DNA of 64,000 nucleotides, from the NCBI RefSeq assembly GCF_001494595.1, contig NZ_LN929908.1, forward strand, positions 984,529 to 1,048,528. Direction: 5' to 3'. The notes below the pieces were generated by a model. That model worked only from the letters and a program-made list of their open reading frames with translations, was not told where the DNA came from and searched no databases. A program made the translations under genes and the position numbers. This DNA is from Mycobacterium sp. M26 (GTDB lineage: Bacteria > Actinomycetota > Actinomycetes > Mycobacteriales > Mycobacteriaceae). Positions 50,780 to 59,707 of this stretch are shown piece by piece. Every line of letters begins with the position of its first letter. Position 1 is the first letter of the stretch.

Positions 50780-51730
50780 CGCGAGGGGCTGCCGGCTGAG
50801 CAGAATGTCCGCTGACTTGCGTCGATAGAAATCTTCGTAGGTTGCGGCCGTGATCGACGGAACCTTGCGCTCATAGATCCAGCGATAGTCGTTGTGTAGA
50901 TCGTAGATGTGGAAGCCCTGCTGCTTGAAGGGCATCAGCGTGGCCTCGATCTCGCTGCGTACCTCAAGTGCCACTACGAGTCTGGGGTGGGTGAACCCTG
51001 TGACGATGTCGGGAGCCAAGGCTGTTTCGGCACCCTCGACGTCGACTTTGAGAAATGACACCGCACTTGCATCTGCGCCTAGGAGCGAGGTCAAGGTATC
51101 GGCGACCACGGTCACCGGAGTCCACTCCAGGCCCCGGCGGTGGTCCCACTCTCCCTTGGTAGGTGGGGTCAGTCGGGAACACCCGTCGATAGTCGGGTGC
51201 AGGTAGAACGTCATCTCGCCTTTCTCCGGGGCGCATGCAGCCTCCACGACCTCGACGATCCGTTGCACTCCATTGAGCTCGATATTGGTCTGAAGGAACC
51301 GTGCGGTGTCGGGAGCGGCCTCGATTGCGACGACCTTGCCGGACGGCCCCACGCGCTGAGCCAGCAACAGAGAGAAGTAGCCGATGTTGGCGCCGGCATC
51401 AACGCAGGTATCGCCCGGTTGGACGTGGCGCAGAATGAACTCGGAAAGCACAGGTTCGTAGACGTCGCGGAATCGCAGCCAGAAGGTGACGACCGAACTG
51501 TCGGCATCGGCTGCGAACTTCGTCCCGTATCGGGACTCGACCGGAGTCTCGTCGGGATCGGTGCCCAGCAGCCTGAGCAGCCCGCCGCGGGGCTCGATGT
51601 ACGGCCCAGCGGCCAGCATGACGAAAAGCTGCTTGAAGAACAGGGGGATTCGATCGTTCTCGACGACCCTGCGCATGGACTTGACCAGGGTTCGGCGTCC
51701 GCTCGGCCTGGTCGAGTCGAGAGTGGGCAC
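50768..51730 (-). CDS. FkbM-family methyltransferase
   Basis: The 320-residue SAM-dependent methyltransferase has CVDAGANIGYFSLLLAQ (SAM loop, residues about 117-133), VVAIEAAPDTARFLQTN and FLKVDVEGAE, the FkbM signatures. Homologues methylate sugars, including fucose or rhamnose in mycobacterial glycopeptidolipids. GTG 51730 follows CGGAGGC by about 6 bases; the longer frame to 52633 is a shadow of the GMC gene. It lies 26 bases after the GMC 2 stop on the same strand, so the two are probably co-transcribed. Confidence 0.88.
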   Translation of the reverse strand: MPTLDSTRPSGRRTLVKSMRRVVENDRIPLFFKQLFVMLAAGPYIEPRGGLLRLLGTDPDETPVESRYGTKFAADADSSVVTFWLRFRDVYEPVLSEFILRHVQPGDTCVDAGANIGYFSLLLAQRVGPSGKVVAIEAAPDTARFLQTNIELNGVQRIVEVVEAACAPEKGEMTFYLHPTIDGCSRLTPPTKGEWDHRRGLEWTPVTVVADTLTSLLGADASAVSFLKVDVEGAETALAPDIVTGFTHPRLVVALEVRSEIEATLMPFKQQGFHIYDLHNDYRWIYERKVPSITAATYEDFYRRKSADILLSRQPLALAR

Positions 51731-51756
51731 ATCTGCCTCCGGGTTGTCGCGGGCCG

Positions 51757-53397
51757 TCAACTGGTGAAGTGCGCCATCGTCACGTGCTCGGCCACCCGCA
51801 ATGCATTGGCCGCCACGGTCAGACTGGGATTGAGCCCCGCGCTGGACGGGAAGAACGAGGTGTCCACCACGTAGAGGTTGTCCACCTCGTGGGCCCGGTT
51901 CTGGGTGTTGAGCACGCTGGTCGCCGGGTCGGTGCCGAATCGGCATGTGCCGCAGACATGCCCGAGGTTGGAGTTGTCCTTGCCGCTGCCCAGCGGCAGG
52001 GTCCGGAACGGCTTGAATACCTTTTTGAGCTGTCGCAAGAAGACGTCGCGCCGGGCGATCTCGTTCGGATGCAGTCGATAGTGCATCTGCATGCGCTGAC
52101 GCCCGTCGGCGCCGGGCCGATCCGACGGCAGGACTCGGTTGTCCAGATACGGAAGGTCCTCGGTCATCGCGGCCAGGATCAGGCCACCGGTGAAGAACCG
52201 CTCGTAGACCAGTCGCACCGCAGGGCTCATCAGCCGCATGCCCGTGGCTCGCCAGCCGGGTCGGTTGGCCAGCCACTCCATCGGCGGAATGGCCCCGAAG
52301 CTCTGCACGGTGCCGTACTTCTGGCCTTCCCAGTAGTAGAAGTCGTTGAAGCCGATCTCCTTGTTGGCAGCCGTGATCCGGCTTCCGCGTGACGGCCAGA
52401 CCTCGATCGGGTCCAGCAGATGGCGCATCAGGTTGCGGCCCACATAGTCCGAACCGTTGGCCAACCCGGCTGGCCAATCCCCGGAGCGCGACGTGAGCAG
52501 CAACATCGGGGTTGCCAAGGCTCCCGCCGCCAGCACCACCACAGTGCCCTTTAGTGCCAGCACACTGCCGCGGTGCTCGCAGATCACCTGCTGCACGCTC
52601 GAGCGGTCGGCCTCCAGGCGCAGCACCCGGCACTGATCCAGCAGGGTCGCGCCGTGCTCGGCGATCGCCGGCTGCACCCCGTTGCGGGCTGAATCGCGCT
52701 TACAGGACTGCGGGCACAGATAGGTCTGGCAGGTGGTGCATCCGTCGGTGTAGTCACAGGCCATCGGCAGGTGATACGGGTGCAGTCCGCGGCCCTGCAG
52801 GTAATCGACCATCGGCTGGTTGTCGGCCGAAAAAGGCGGCGCGGCAGGCAAACCCACCGCAGCGGCTTCCGGTCGCAGCGGATCGGGCTGACCGCGCACC
52901 CCGAGCAGCTTCTCCGCTTGGGCGTACCAGGGGGCCATGTCGTCGTAGCTGACCGGCCATGCCTCCGGCACGGTCGACTCGCCGGGATCCAGGAAGTTCT
53001 GCCGTGGTGTGAAATCTCGGGCGAAGAAGCGCTCGCACACCATGCCGTAAAGCGCCGAGGATCCACCGGTCCCGCTGCCGATGAACGGGGTGAACCGCTT
53101 GGACGACCGTCCGCTGATGTCTTCAACCTCGTCAGTCGAACGCCCGCCGCGGGCCAGTGCATCGAAGTAGGTCTCGGCCGACCGTGCCGCCTGAGGTTCG
53201 GCGAGCTCAGGCATCGCAGCACGGATAGTGCCCGGCACTCCGGGCAGGGTGGAACGGCCCTTCTCGACGAACAGCACTCGCCGCCCGGCTCGGGCCAGCG
53301 AGTACCCCAGTGTCCCGCCACCCATTCCAGTGCCCACGACAATGACGTCCCAGTGGATGCGCTCGGCCTCGTGGGCGTCCAGATCGCCGTCGGCCAA
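51757..53397 (-). CDS. GMC-family FAD oxidoreductase 2 with Cys cluster
   Basis: The 546-residue close paralogue of GMC 1 has VIVVGTGMGGGTLGYSLARA, GTGGSSALYGM, the same five-cysteine pattern from residue 214 and SSAGLNPSLTVAANALRVAE near the C-terminus. The TTG start at 53397 is supported by GAGGAG 8 bases upstream, in the same GCTGAGGAGCT context as GMC 1, so duplication included the ribosome site. The first 10 residues align with GMC 1. It is probably an alcohol oxidase or dehydrogenase for a sugar or lipid hydroxyl, co-transcribed with the FkbM methyltransferase. Confidence 0.87.
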   Translation of the reverse strand: MADGDLDAHEAERIHWDVIVVGTGMGGGTLGYSLARAGRRVLFVEKGRSTLPGVPGTIRAAMPELAEPQAARSAETYFDALARGGRSTDEVEDISGRSSKRFTPFIGSGTGGSSALYGMVCERFFARDFTPRQNFLDPGESTVPEAWPVSYDDMAPWYAQAEKLLGVRGQPDPLRPEAAAVGLPAAPPFSADNQPMVDYLQGRGLHPYHLPMACDYTDGCTTCQTYLCPQSCKRDSARNGVQPAIAEHGATLLDQCRVLRLEADRSSVQQVICEHRGSVLALKGTVVVLAAGALATPMLLLTSRSGDWPAGLANGSDYVGRNLMRHLLDPIEVWPSRGSRITAANKEIGFNDFYYWEGQKYGTVQSFGAIPPMEWLANRPGWRATGMRLMSPAVRLVYERFFTGGLILAAMTEDLPYLDNRVLPSDRPGADGRQRMQMHYRLHPNEIARRDVFLRQLKKVFKPFRTLPLGSGKDNSNLGHVCGTCRFGTDPATSVLNTQNRAHEVDNLYVVDTSFFPSSAGLNPSLTVAANALRVAEHVTMAHFTS

Positions 53398-53572
53398 AAT
53401 CTAAGCTCCTCAGCGCATGATGCCCAGATCCTGGCCCGGGCGAAACGATTCGCGATCGTATCAGCACACGTCGATGTACCGAACCCCCTTTCGGCGGTCG
53501 CGCAACCGGTAATAATGGCCGGTGCTCCAGACGTTGTCTGGGTCGTGTCCCGATGGAAAGGCCGCCGCTGCG
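53398..53572. promoter_or_regulatory. Divergent promoter region, GMC 2 / glycosyltransferase 2
   Basis: These 175 bases separate divergent genes. A TAATAAT patch near 53511-53517 could be a -10 for the right-hand gene. GGAAAGG near 53554-53560 is its likely ribosome site. Confidence 0.4.
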
Positions 53573-54841
53573 ATGAAGTTCGTCCTCGCCAGTTACGGGG
53601 GCCGCGGCGACATCGAACCGGCCGTGGTCGTCGGGCGTGAGTTGCTCCGTCGCGGCCATGACGTGCTGATGGCCGTTCCGCCGAACCTGATCGGCTTCAC
53701 CGAGGACGCCGGGTTGCCGGCCGTCGCCTACGGCGTGGATTCCGGCCCCATCCTGGAACTGCAGCGCCGCTACTTCACCGTCTACTCCCGCACACCCTGG
53801 AAGCTCAAAGAACTGAGTCAGATGAGCCGCGAAACCGAGGAGTTCGCGACTAAGTGCTGGCAGGAGATGACGACGGCCCTGGCCGCGATCGCCGAGGGTG
53901 CCGACGCTCTGGTGACCGGCTTGATTTTCGAGCAACCCGCGGTCAACGTGGCCGAGCGCTTCGACATCCCGTTGGTGACTCTGCACTATTTTCCAGTCCG
54001 GGCCCACGGCCAACTCCTACCGGTGGCACCGGCATTTCTGAGCCGGGCCGGAATGAAGATCAACGATTGGCTGGCCTGGCGCGGCACTCGTGCCGGCGAG
54101 GACGCGCAACGCCGGGGACTGGGCCTGCCGCCGGCCTCCGCGCCCGCGCCGCAGCGGGTCGCCGAGCGTGGTTCGCTGGAAATCCAGGCCTACGACGAAG
54201 TGTGTTTTCCGGGTCTCGGTGCCGAATGGGCCCGCTGGCGCGAGCTGCGCCCCTTCGTCGGCGCCTTGGCCATGCAGTCGCCGACGTCGGCCGACGAGGA
54301 GGTCGCGGCCTGGATCGCCTCGGGTAGCGCGCCGATCTTCTTCGGGTTCGGCAGCGTGCCGATCGGCTCGCCTGCCGAGACGGTCGCCATGATCGCCGCC
54401 GCCTGCGCGCAGTTGGGGGAGCGGGCCCTGATCGGCGCCGGCGGCACCGACTTCGGCGACCTTCCGCACTTCGACCACGTCAAGGTCGTCGGCCAGGTCA
54501 ATTACGCCACGATCTTCCCGCTCTGCCGGGCTGTGGTTCACCACGGCGGCGCGGGGACGTTGGCCGCGTGCCTGCGGGCCGGGGTTCCGCAGCTGGTGCT
54601 GTGGACCCTGCCCGATCAACCGTTCTTCGCGGCCCAGCTCAGACGGCTGAAGGTGGGTGCCGGGCACCGCTTTGCCACCACCACCGAGAAATCGTTGGTC
54701 AAAGGTCTGCGCCGGGTGCTGGATCCGCGCTACCGGATCCGGGCACGTGAATTGGCTCCCCGGATCACCACACCTGACGAGAGCGCCGCAGCCGCGGCCA
54801 CCCTGGTCGAGGAGTTCGCACAGTCCCGCAGCCTGCGCTGA
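53573..54841 (+). CDS. GT1-family glycosyltransferase 2 (Gtf/Rtf-like)
   Basis: The 422-residue GT-B enzyme has MKFVLASYGGRGDIEPAVVV at the N-terminus, EIQAYDEVCFPGLGAEWARW in the linker, IFFGFGSVPIGSPAE and the donor motif VVHHGGAGTLAACLRAGVP. It is clearly related to the copies at 38.8 and 57.6 kb. A deoxysugar donor is likely. It stands alone between divergent GMC 2 and the sugar dehydrogenase gene. ATG 53573 fits the family N-terminus; GGAAAGG precedes it. Confidence 0.9.
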   Translation: MKFVLASYGGRGDIEPAVVVGRELLRRGHDVLMAVPPNLIGFTEDAGLPAVAYGVDSGPILELQRRYFTVYSRTPWKLKELSQMSRETEEFATKCWQEMTTALAAIAEGADALVTGLIFEQPAVNVAERFDIPLVTLHYFPVRAHGQLLPVAPAFLSRAGMKINDWLAWRGTRAGEDAQRRGLGLPPASAPAPQRVAERGSLEIQAYDEVCFPGLGAEWARWRELRPFVGALAMQSPTSADEEVAAWIASGSAPIFFGFGSVPIGSPAETVAMIAAACAQLGERALIGAGGTDFGDLPHFDHVKVVGQVNYATIFPLCRAVVHHGGAGTLAACLRAGVPQLVLWTLPDQPFFAAQLRRLKVGAGHRFATTTEKSLVKGLRRVLDPRYRIRARELAPRITTPDESAAAAATLVEEFAQSRSLR

Positions 54842-55016
54842 TGGCGACGTTCGCTTTTCGGCTTCAGCTGCGTTGTCGCGGATCGGAGCAAACATTCCGA
54901 TTTCAGATCGGCTGCGCGGTTGATCTACTAAGCTGCCGACGGGTTAGTCGGGGATGCCAACCCCCGTGCCCGCTGCACCGAACACGCACGGGGAACTGAA
55001 GGGGCTCAGGAGCGCA

Positions 55017-56399
55017 ATGGCTGAAGGCGTGTTTGGGCGGACCGACGCTGAGATCGACCTGCTGGTCCGCGGCATGCAGTCGGGTATCGCGGTCGTCGGA
55101 TTCGGCTACATCGGCACCGTGATCGGCGCTGTCCTGGCCGACCGGGGCTGGCCGGTGACCGGAATCGATGTGCGTCAGAACGTGGTTGATGAGATCAACG
55201 CCGGCAAGTCCCATGTACCCGAGCCCGGACTCGACGAACTGGTATCCAACAGTGTGCGTGTCGGCCAGCTGAAGGCCACCACCGACTTTGGCGCCATCGC
55301 CGACAACGACTTCGTCATCGTCACGGTCGGCACGCCGCTGGGCCCGGACTTCGAGCCGATCGTCGATGACATCAAGGCCGCGGCCCAGGCGGTGGGTGAG
55401 CATCTGCGGGCCGGTCACCTGGTAATCCTCAAGAGCACGGTGCCGCCGGATACCACCGAGAAGCTCGTCCGCCCGATCCTGGAAGAAGCCTCCGCTTTGA
55501 AGGCCGGAGTCGACTTCGGGTTGGCGTTCTGCCCCGAGCGACTGGCCGAAGGCCAGGCCATTCACGAACTCACCTCGATCCCGGTGGTCGTCGGCGCCGT
55601 CGACGAGCGCAGCGCCCGCGCCTGCTCCACGCTGTGGCGTCATGCGCTGGGTGTCGAGTCCGTGGTGGTCGACGACCCCCGGACCGCGGAAATGGTCAAG
55701 CTTGCCGACAACCTGTGGGTTGACCTCAACGTCGCACTGGCCAACGAGCTCGCCAAGGTCTGCGACCGGCTGGGCATGGACGCCCTGCAGGTGATCGAGG
55801 CCGCCAACACCATGCCCAAGGGTGGCGGCCTGGCCAACATCCTGCGGCCGAGCATGGGTGTCGGCGGCTACTGCCTGACCAAAGACCCCTGGTTCGTCAA
55901 CCATCTGGGCGAGACGCTCGGTCTGGAGCTGTCGATCCCGCGGACCTCGCGCACCGTCAACGACACGATGCCCGGCTATACCTACGGGCTGCTGACACAG
56001 CTGCTGGCCGAGCAGGGCAAGTCGATCGAGAACAGCAAGATCGCGGTGCTGGGCATCGCCTTCAAGAACAACACCGGCGACTGCCGCCTGACACCCACCA
56101 AGTACGTCCTGGAGTTCCTCGAAGATTCGGGATGTCAGCTCTCCGTTCATGATCCGTGGGTGCCCGAAGAAGAGGCGCACACGGTCACGAACATTCCGCT
56201 GACCGCGGACATCGAATCGGCGGTCAAGGACGCTGACGCTTTGGTGGTCCTCGCCGGCCATCGAGAGTTCCACCAGATCCCGTTGGTGCGCCTCGCTGAT
56301 CTGACGGCCTCCGGCTGTGTCTTCCTGGATGGACGTAACAGCTTCGACCCGGCGGCGGTCCGTGCGGCCGGCTTCACCTACAAGGGAATCGGCCGATAA
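55017..56399 (+). CDS. UDP-sugar 6-dehydrogenase (Ugd-like)
   Basis: The 460-residue NAD-dependent enzyme has GIAVVGFGYIGTVIGAVLA (Rossmann, residues about 22-40), VTVGTPLGPDFEP, LKSTVPPDTTEKLV, LAFCPERLAEGQA, the catalytic cysteine in GVGGYCLTKDPWF and GIAFKNNTGDCRLTPT. It performs two-step oxidation of UDP-glucose (to UDP-glucuronate) or UDP-ManNAc. The neighbouring decarboxylase-like gene favours UDP-glucose. ATG 55017 has CAGGAG just upstream; 54954 is an alternative. The stop is 58 bases before the next gene. Confidence 0.85.
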   Translation: MAEGVFGRTDAEIDLLVRGMQSGIAVVGFGYIGTVIGAVLADRGWPVTGIDVRQNVVDEINAGKSHVPEPGLDELVSNSVRVGQLKATTDFGAIADNDFVIVTVGTPLGPDFEPIVDDIKAAAQAVGEHLRAGHLVILKSTVPPDTTEKLVRPILEEASALKAGVDFGLAFCPERLAEGQAIHELTSIPVVVGAVDERSARACSTLWRHALGVESVVVDDPRTAEMVKLADNLWVDLNVALANELAKVCDRLGMDALQVIEAANTMPKGGGLANILRPSMGVGGYCLTKDPWFVNHLGETLGLELSIPRTSRTVNDTMPGYTYGLLTQLLAEQGKSIENSKIAVLGIAFKNNTGDCRLTPTKYVLEFLEDSGCQLSVHDPWVPEEEAHTVTNIPLTADIESAVKDADALVVLAGHREFHQIPLVRLADLTASGCVFLDGRNSFDPAAVRAAGFTYKGIGR

Positions 56400-56457
56400 G
56401 AGCTCGACCCCCGCGTGTCCATCGCCGCATCCGGCTACCTGAAACGAGAGAGCACAG

Positions 56458-57456
56458 ATGTCCAATGTCGTCGTAACGGGCGGCTACGGTTTCATCGGAT
56501 CCCACCTGGTCTCAGCGCTGCTGGACCGCGGGGACTCGGTCACCGTATTCGACTTCGCCAAGAACACCCGCGACACCAGCATCGACTTCGACCGGCACCC
56601 CAATTTCCGATTCGTCCAAGGCGATGTCACCGATCCGGCTGCTCTCGAACAAGCCTTGACCCCCGAGGTGGACACCGTGTTCCACCTCGCGGCGGTCGTG
56701 GGTGTCAAGAACTACATGGACGACCCGTTGAAAGTCTTGGACGTCAACGTGATCGGGACCCGCAACGTGCTGGAGCTCAGCCAGCGCCACGGCATTCACG
56801 TTGTCTTCGCCAGCACATCTGAGGTGTTTGGCAAGAATCCGAACCCTCCGTGGGCCGAGGACGACGACCGGGTCTTGGGCTCGACCAAGACCGCCCGCTG
56901 GAGCTACAGCACCAGCAAAGCGATGGCCGAGCACCTGGTATTCGCGATGCACGCCGCCTACGGGCTGCCAGTGACGGTGGTGCGCTACTTCAATGTCTAC
57001 GGGCCGCGGCAGGCACCGATCTTCGTGGTATCGCAAAGCGTGCATCGCATCCTCAATGGCCTGCCGCCGCTGCTCTACGACTCGGGCGAGCAGACGCGGT
57101 GCTTTACCTACGTCGACGACGCCGTGGCCGGCACCCTGCTCGCCGCGGAGCACCCGGCCGCCGTGGGTGAGGCCTTCAATATCGGCAGCATGACCGAATC
57201 CACGATGCGCGAGGTCGTGGACCTGGCGATCAAGATTGCCGACGTCGACGGGGTCTCCAGTGCCGAGGCGGTGGATACCGGGGCCCGCTATGGACAGCTG
57301 TATGAGGACATCCCGCGGCGCATCCCGGATTCGACCAAAGCGCAGCGTGAACTGGGCTGGCGACTGCAGGTCGATGTCGAAGAGGGCATCCGCCGCACCA
57401 TCGAGTGGGCGCGAGCCAATCCCTGGTACCTCCAAGGACAAACTGCTAGCGAGTAG
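56458..57456 (+). CDS. Extended SDR, UDP-glucuronate decarboxylase (UDP-xylose synthase)-like
   Basis: The 332-residue protein has the NAD loop VVVTGGYGFIGSHLVSALL, FASTSEVFGKNP (Ser-Glu of the decarboxylases), RWSYSTSKAMAEHL (Tyr-Lys, with the preceding Arg-Trp as in ArnA/UXS), VVRYFNVYGPRQAPI and RCFTYVDDAVAGT. Together with the upstream UDP-sugar dehydrogenase it would give UDP-glucuronate and then UDP-xylose or the 4-keto-pentose. A plain C4 epimerase is the main alternative. A GAGAG ribosome site lies upstream of the ATG at 56458. Confidence 0.75.
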   Translation: MSNVVVTGGYGFIGSHLVSALLDRGDSVTVFDFAKNTRDTSIDFDRHPNFRFVQGDVTDPAALEQALTPEVDTVFHLAAVVGVKNYMDDPLKVLDVNVIGTRNVLELSQRHGIHVVFASTSEVFGKNPNPPWAEDDDRVLGSTKTARWSYSTSKAMAEHLVFAMHAAYGLPVTVVRYFNVYGPRQAPIFVVSQSVHRILNGLPPLLYDSGEQTRCFTYVDDAVAGTLLAAEHPAAVGEAFNIGSMTESTMREVVDLAIKIADVDGVSSAEAVDTGARYGQLYEDIPRRIPDSTKAQRELGWRLQVDVEEGIRRTIEWARANPWYLQGQTASE

Positions 57457-57626
57457 ACAAATCTGAGTGTCTGTCTTGTCGGGGGCAAAATCCGTGTGTA
57501 TGTTTTTGTCGGCTCGGTCAATTCGTTGCGGCTTTTGGGTGATCGGCCTACAAAGTTGAGGGGTCGGGTTTTCTTGGGCTTAGAGGCTCGAATCCGCAAA
57601 GAGCGGAAGGGTAAGCGTCCTTCTCA
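57457..57626. promoter_or_regulatory. AT-richer spacer before glycosyltransferase 3
   Basis: These 170 bases are markedly richer in T than the flanking genes. They contain no gene and probably hold the promoter of the downstream glycosyltransferase. Confidence 0.35.
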
Positions 57627-58904
57627 ATGAAGTTTGTGTTGGCCAATTGGGGTACCCGCGGCGAGGTGGAGCCTTTCGCCGCGATCGGTCGTGAATTGGT
57701 ACATCGTGGGCACGACGTACATATGGTCGTCGCACCCGAGATGGTCAGCTTTGCCGAGTCGGCGGGACCCGCGGCGGTCGGCTACGGACCGACCTTGCAG
57801 TCCATCGACGACCCTCACCACGAGTACTGGAAGTTGTTCTTCAAGCAGCCATGGCGGCTAAAAGAGTTGAACGGGTTATTGAGCGAGCTTGCGGAGATGC
57901 TGAGCCGGTACCGGTCGGACGTCCGGGAGAAGCTGATATCAGCTGCCGCCGGTGCCGACGTGCTCCTCACCGGGATGAATTACGAAGACGTCGCCGCCAA
58001 CGTCGCGGAGTATTGCCGCACGCCGTTGGCCACTCTTCAAATCTTCCCGCTACGTGCCAATGGCCGCTTAGTACCGTTGCTGCCTGGGCCGTTGGGAAGG
58101 GCTGTAATGGCCGCTTTCGAGTGGTGGGAAGCCCACGAAAAGAAGCCCGAGATCGACGCCGAACGTAGGGAACTCGGCTTGCCGGAGGTGAGCAGTCGAT
58201 GGCCGCGGCGTGTGGCCGAGCTTGAAGCGATGGAAATCCAGGCTTACGACTCCGTGTGCTATCCAGGCCTGGCGGAGGAGTGGGCCGCCTGGAACAGCCA
58301 GCCCATCCCGCAGAGACCCTTCGTCGGCGCGCTGACGATGCAGCTGGCCGCGCAGGACGATGAGGAGATCGCGGCCTGGATTGCCGGCGGTAAGCCGCCC
58401 ATCTTCTTCAGCTTCGGCAGCATGCCGGTGGACTCTGCCGCCGACACACTCGCCATGATCGCGCGAGCCTGTGCCTCGCTCGGTGAGCGGGCATTGATAG
58501 GCGCTGGGTGGACCGACTTCAGCCACGTGCCGCACTACGACCACGTCAAGGTCGTGGGTGCAATGAACTACGCGAAGGTCTTTCCGGCTTGCCGTGCGGT
58601 CGTCCACCACGGTGGTTCGGGCACTACGCATGCAGGCCTTCGCGCTGGGCGTCCCACCTTGATTCTGTGGATGCTGCCGGACCAGGCTTGCTGGGGGGGG
58701 CGCGTGAAGGACCTGAAGGTTGGCACTAGCCGCCGTTTTTCGGCTACTACTGAGGAATCGCTGGTATCGGATCTTCGCAAGGTTCTCAGCCCGCAATGCG
58801 CTATCGCAGCTCAAGAGCTTGCCGCGCGAATGACCAAGCCCGCAGAAAGCGTAGCCGCCGCGGCCGACCTATTGGAGAACTTCGCCCACTCGCGCGGGCG
58901 CTGA
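57627..58904 (+). CDS. GT1-family glycosyltransferase 3 (Gtf/Rtf-like)
   Basis: The 425-residue GT-B paralogue of the other two has MKFVLANWGTRGEVEPFAAI, MEIQAYDSVCYPGLAEEWAAW, FFSFGSMPVDSAADTLAM and the donor motif VVHHGGSGTTHAGLRAGRP. A run of eight Gs lies inside the gene (58693-58700). The last of the plus-strand tailoring genes, it ends 2 bases from the convergent ABC permease. The likely role is addition of a further sugar to the glycolipid. Confidence 0.9.
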   Translation: MKFVLANWGTRGEVEPFAAIGRELVHRGHDVHMVVAPEMVSFAESAGPAAVGYGPTLQSIDDPHHEYWKLFFKQPWRLKELNGLLSELAEMLSRYRSDVREKLISAAAGADVLLTGMNYEDVAANVAEYCRTPLATLQIFPLRANGRLVPLLPGPLGRAVMAAFEWWEAHEKKPEIDAERRELGLPEVSSRWPRRVAELEAMEIQAYDSVCYPGLAEEWAAWNSQPIPQRPFVGALTMQLAAQDDEEIAAWIAGGKPPIFFSFGSMPVDSAADTLAMIARACASLGERALIGAGWTDFSHVPHYDHVKVVGAMNYAKVFPACRAVVHHGGSGTTHAGLRAGRPTLILWMLPDQACWGGRVKDLKVGTSRRFSATTEESLVSDLRKVLSPQCAIAAQELAARMTKPAESVAAAADLLENFAHSRGR

Positions 58905-58906
58905 AC

Positions 58907-59707
58907 TCAACCGCCTGAGCCGCCGGACTCAGCTGCGGCTCGATAGCCGCGGACTGCAAGTGGTCCGACGACGGCTGCCAAACCGACAGTCCATAGCGCG
59001 CCTAGCAGCAACTGCACCCCCGGAAAGGCGCCTAGTGCAAGGCTACGCATGGAATCGACGATCGGCATCATCGGCTGCAGTCGAAGCAACGGCCACATCC
59101 ACGATGGCAACGATTCGACGGGAGGTGAGCCGGAGCTGGCGAACACCGCACTGATCGCCGGCAGGCCAAGAAGAATGAGCACGGTGCCGTGCTTGGCGCG
59201 GACCGCGATAGCGATGACTGCCATCGCGAAGACAAGCACCACCATCACTGGCACCAATAGGAACATGATCAGCTCAAAGATGTTGCCGTGGAAGCGAAGT
59301 CCAAGAACTAGGCCGACGGCGGTGATCACGATAGTGCTCACCAGCGTGCGGGCAGCCTCGGCGAGTAATCTGCCTGTCAGTGCGCTGGCGCGGTGAACGG
59401 GGAGCACCCACATCTGGCTCAGCATTCCCGACTCGCGTTCAATCGGGATGGTGATGCCGACCGCAAGTGCGCCGGAGAATGCGCCCGCGATCGCGCAGGT
59501 AGGAACCAAGCCGTAGAGACTGTCCGTACCGGTGATGCGCATAACCGACTTGCCGACCAGCAGGTAATAGGTGATCAGCAGGAAAGACGGGAAAAGAATG
59601 GCCTGGACCACCACCATCGGATCTCTGCGCCAGTGCGTGAATAGCTGTCCGGCGAAGATCAGGCTTTCGTTGACCAGCGAATGGCGCAGCGGTGTGTGTG
59701 TCGTCAT
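58907..59707 (-). CDS. ABC-2 type permease (DrrC-like)
   Basis: The 266-residue membrane protein has about six TM segments (e.g. LFPSFLLITYYLLVG, CAIAGAFSGALAVGITIPIE, LIMFLLVPVMVVLVFAMAVIAIAV). The middle block IERESGMLSQMWVLPVHRAS is the cytosolic coupling helix of DrrB/DrrC-type permeases. The ATG at 59707 overlaps the upstream permease stop (ATGA). Together with the partner permease and ATPase it forms an exporter like DrrABC, which moves phthiocerol dimycocerosates in M. tuberculosis; drr genes also occur in glycopeptidolipid loci. The longer frame upstream is a shadow. Confidence 0.87.
   Translation of the reverse strand: MTTHTPLRHSLVNESLIFAGQLFTHWRRDPMVVVQAILFPSFLLITYYLLVGKSVMRITGTDSLYGLVPTCAIAGAFSGALAVGITIPIERESGMLSQMWVLPVHRASALTGRLLAEAARTLVSTIVITAVGLVLGLRFHGNIFELIMFLLVPVMVVLVFAMAVIAIAVRAKHGTVLILLGLPAISAVFASSGSPPVESLPSWMWPLLRLQPMMPIVDSMRSLALGAFPGVQLLLGALWTVGLAAVVGPLAVRGYRAAAESGGSGG

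Noticed and set aside
51731..52633. Long 5' extension of the FkbM frame
   Set aside because: It overlaps GMC 2 in another frame; GTG 51730 has a good ribosome site.
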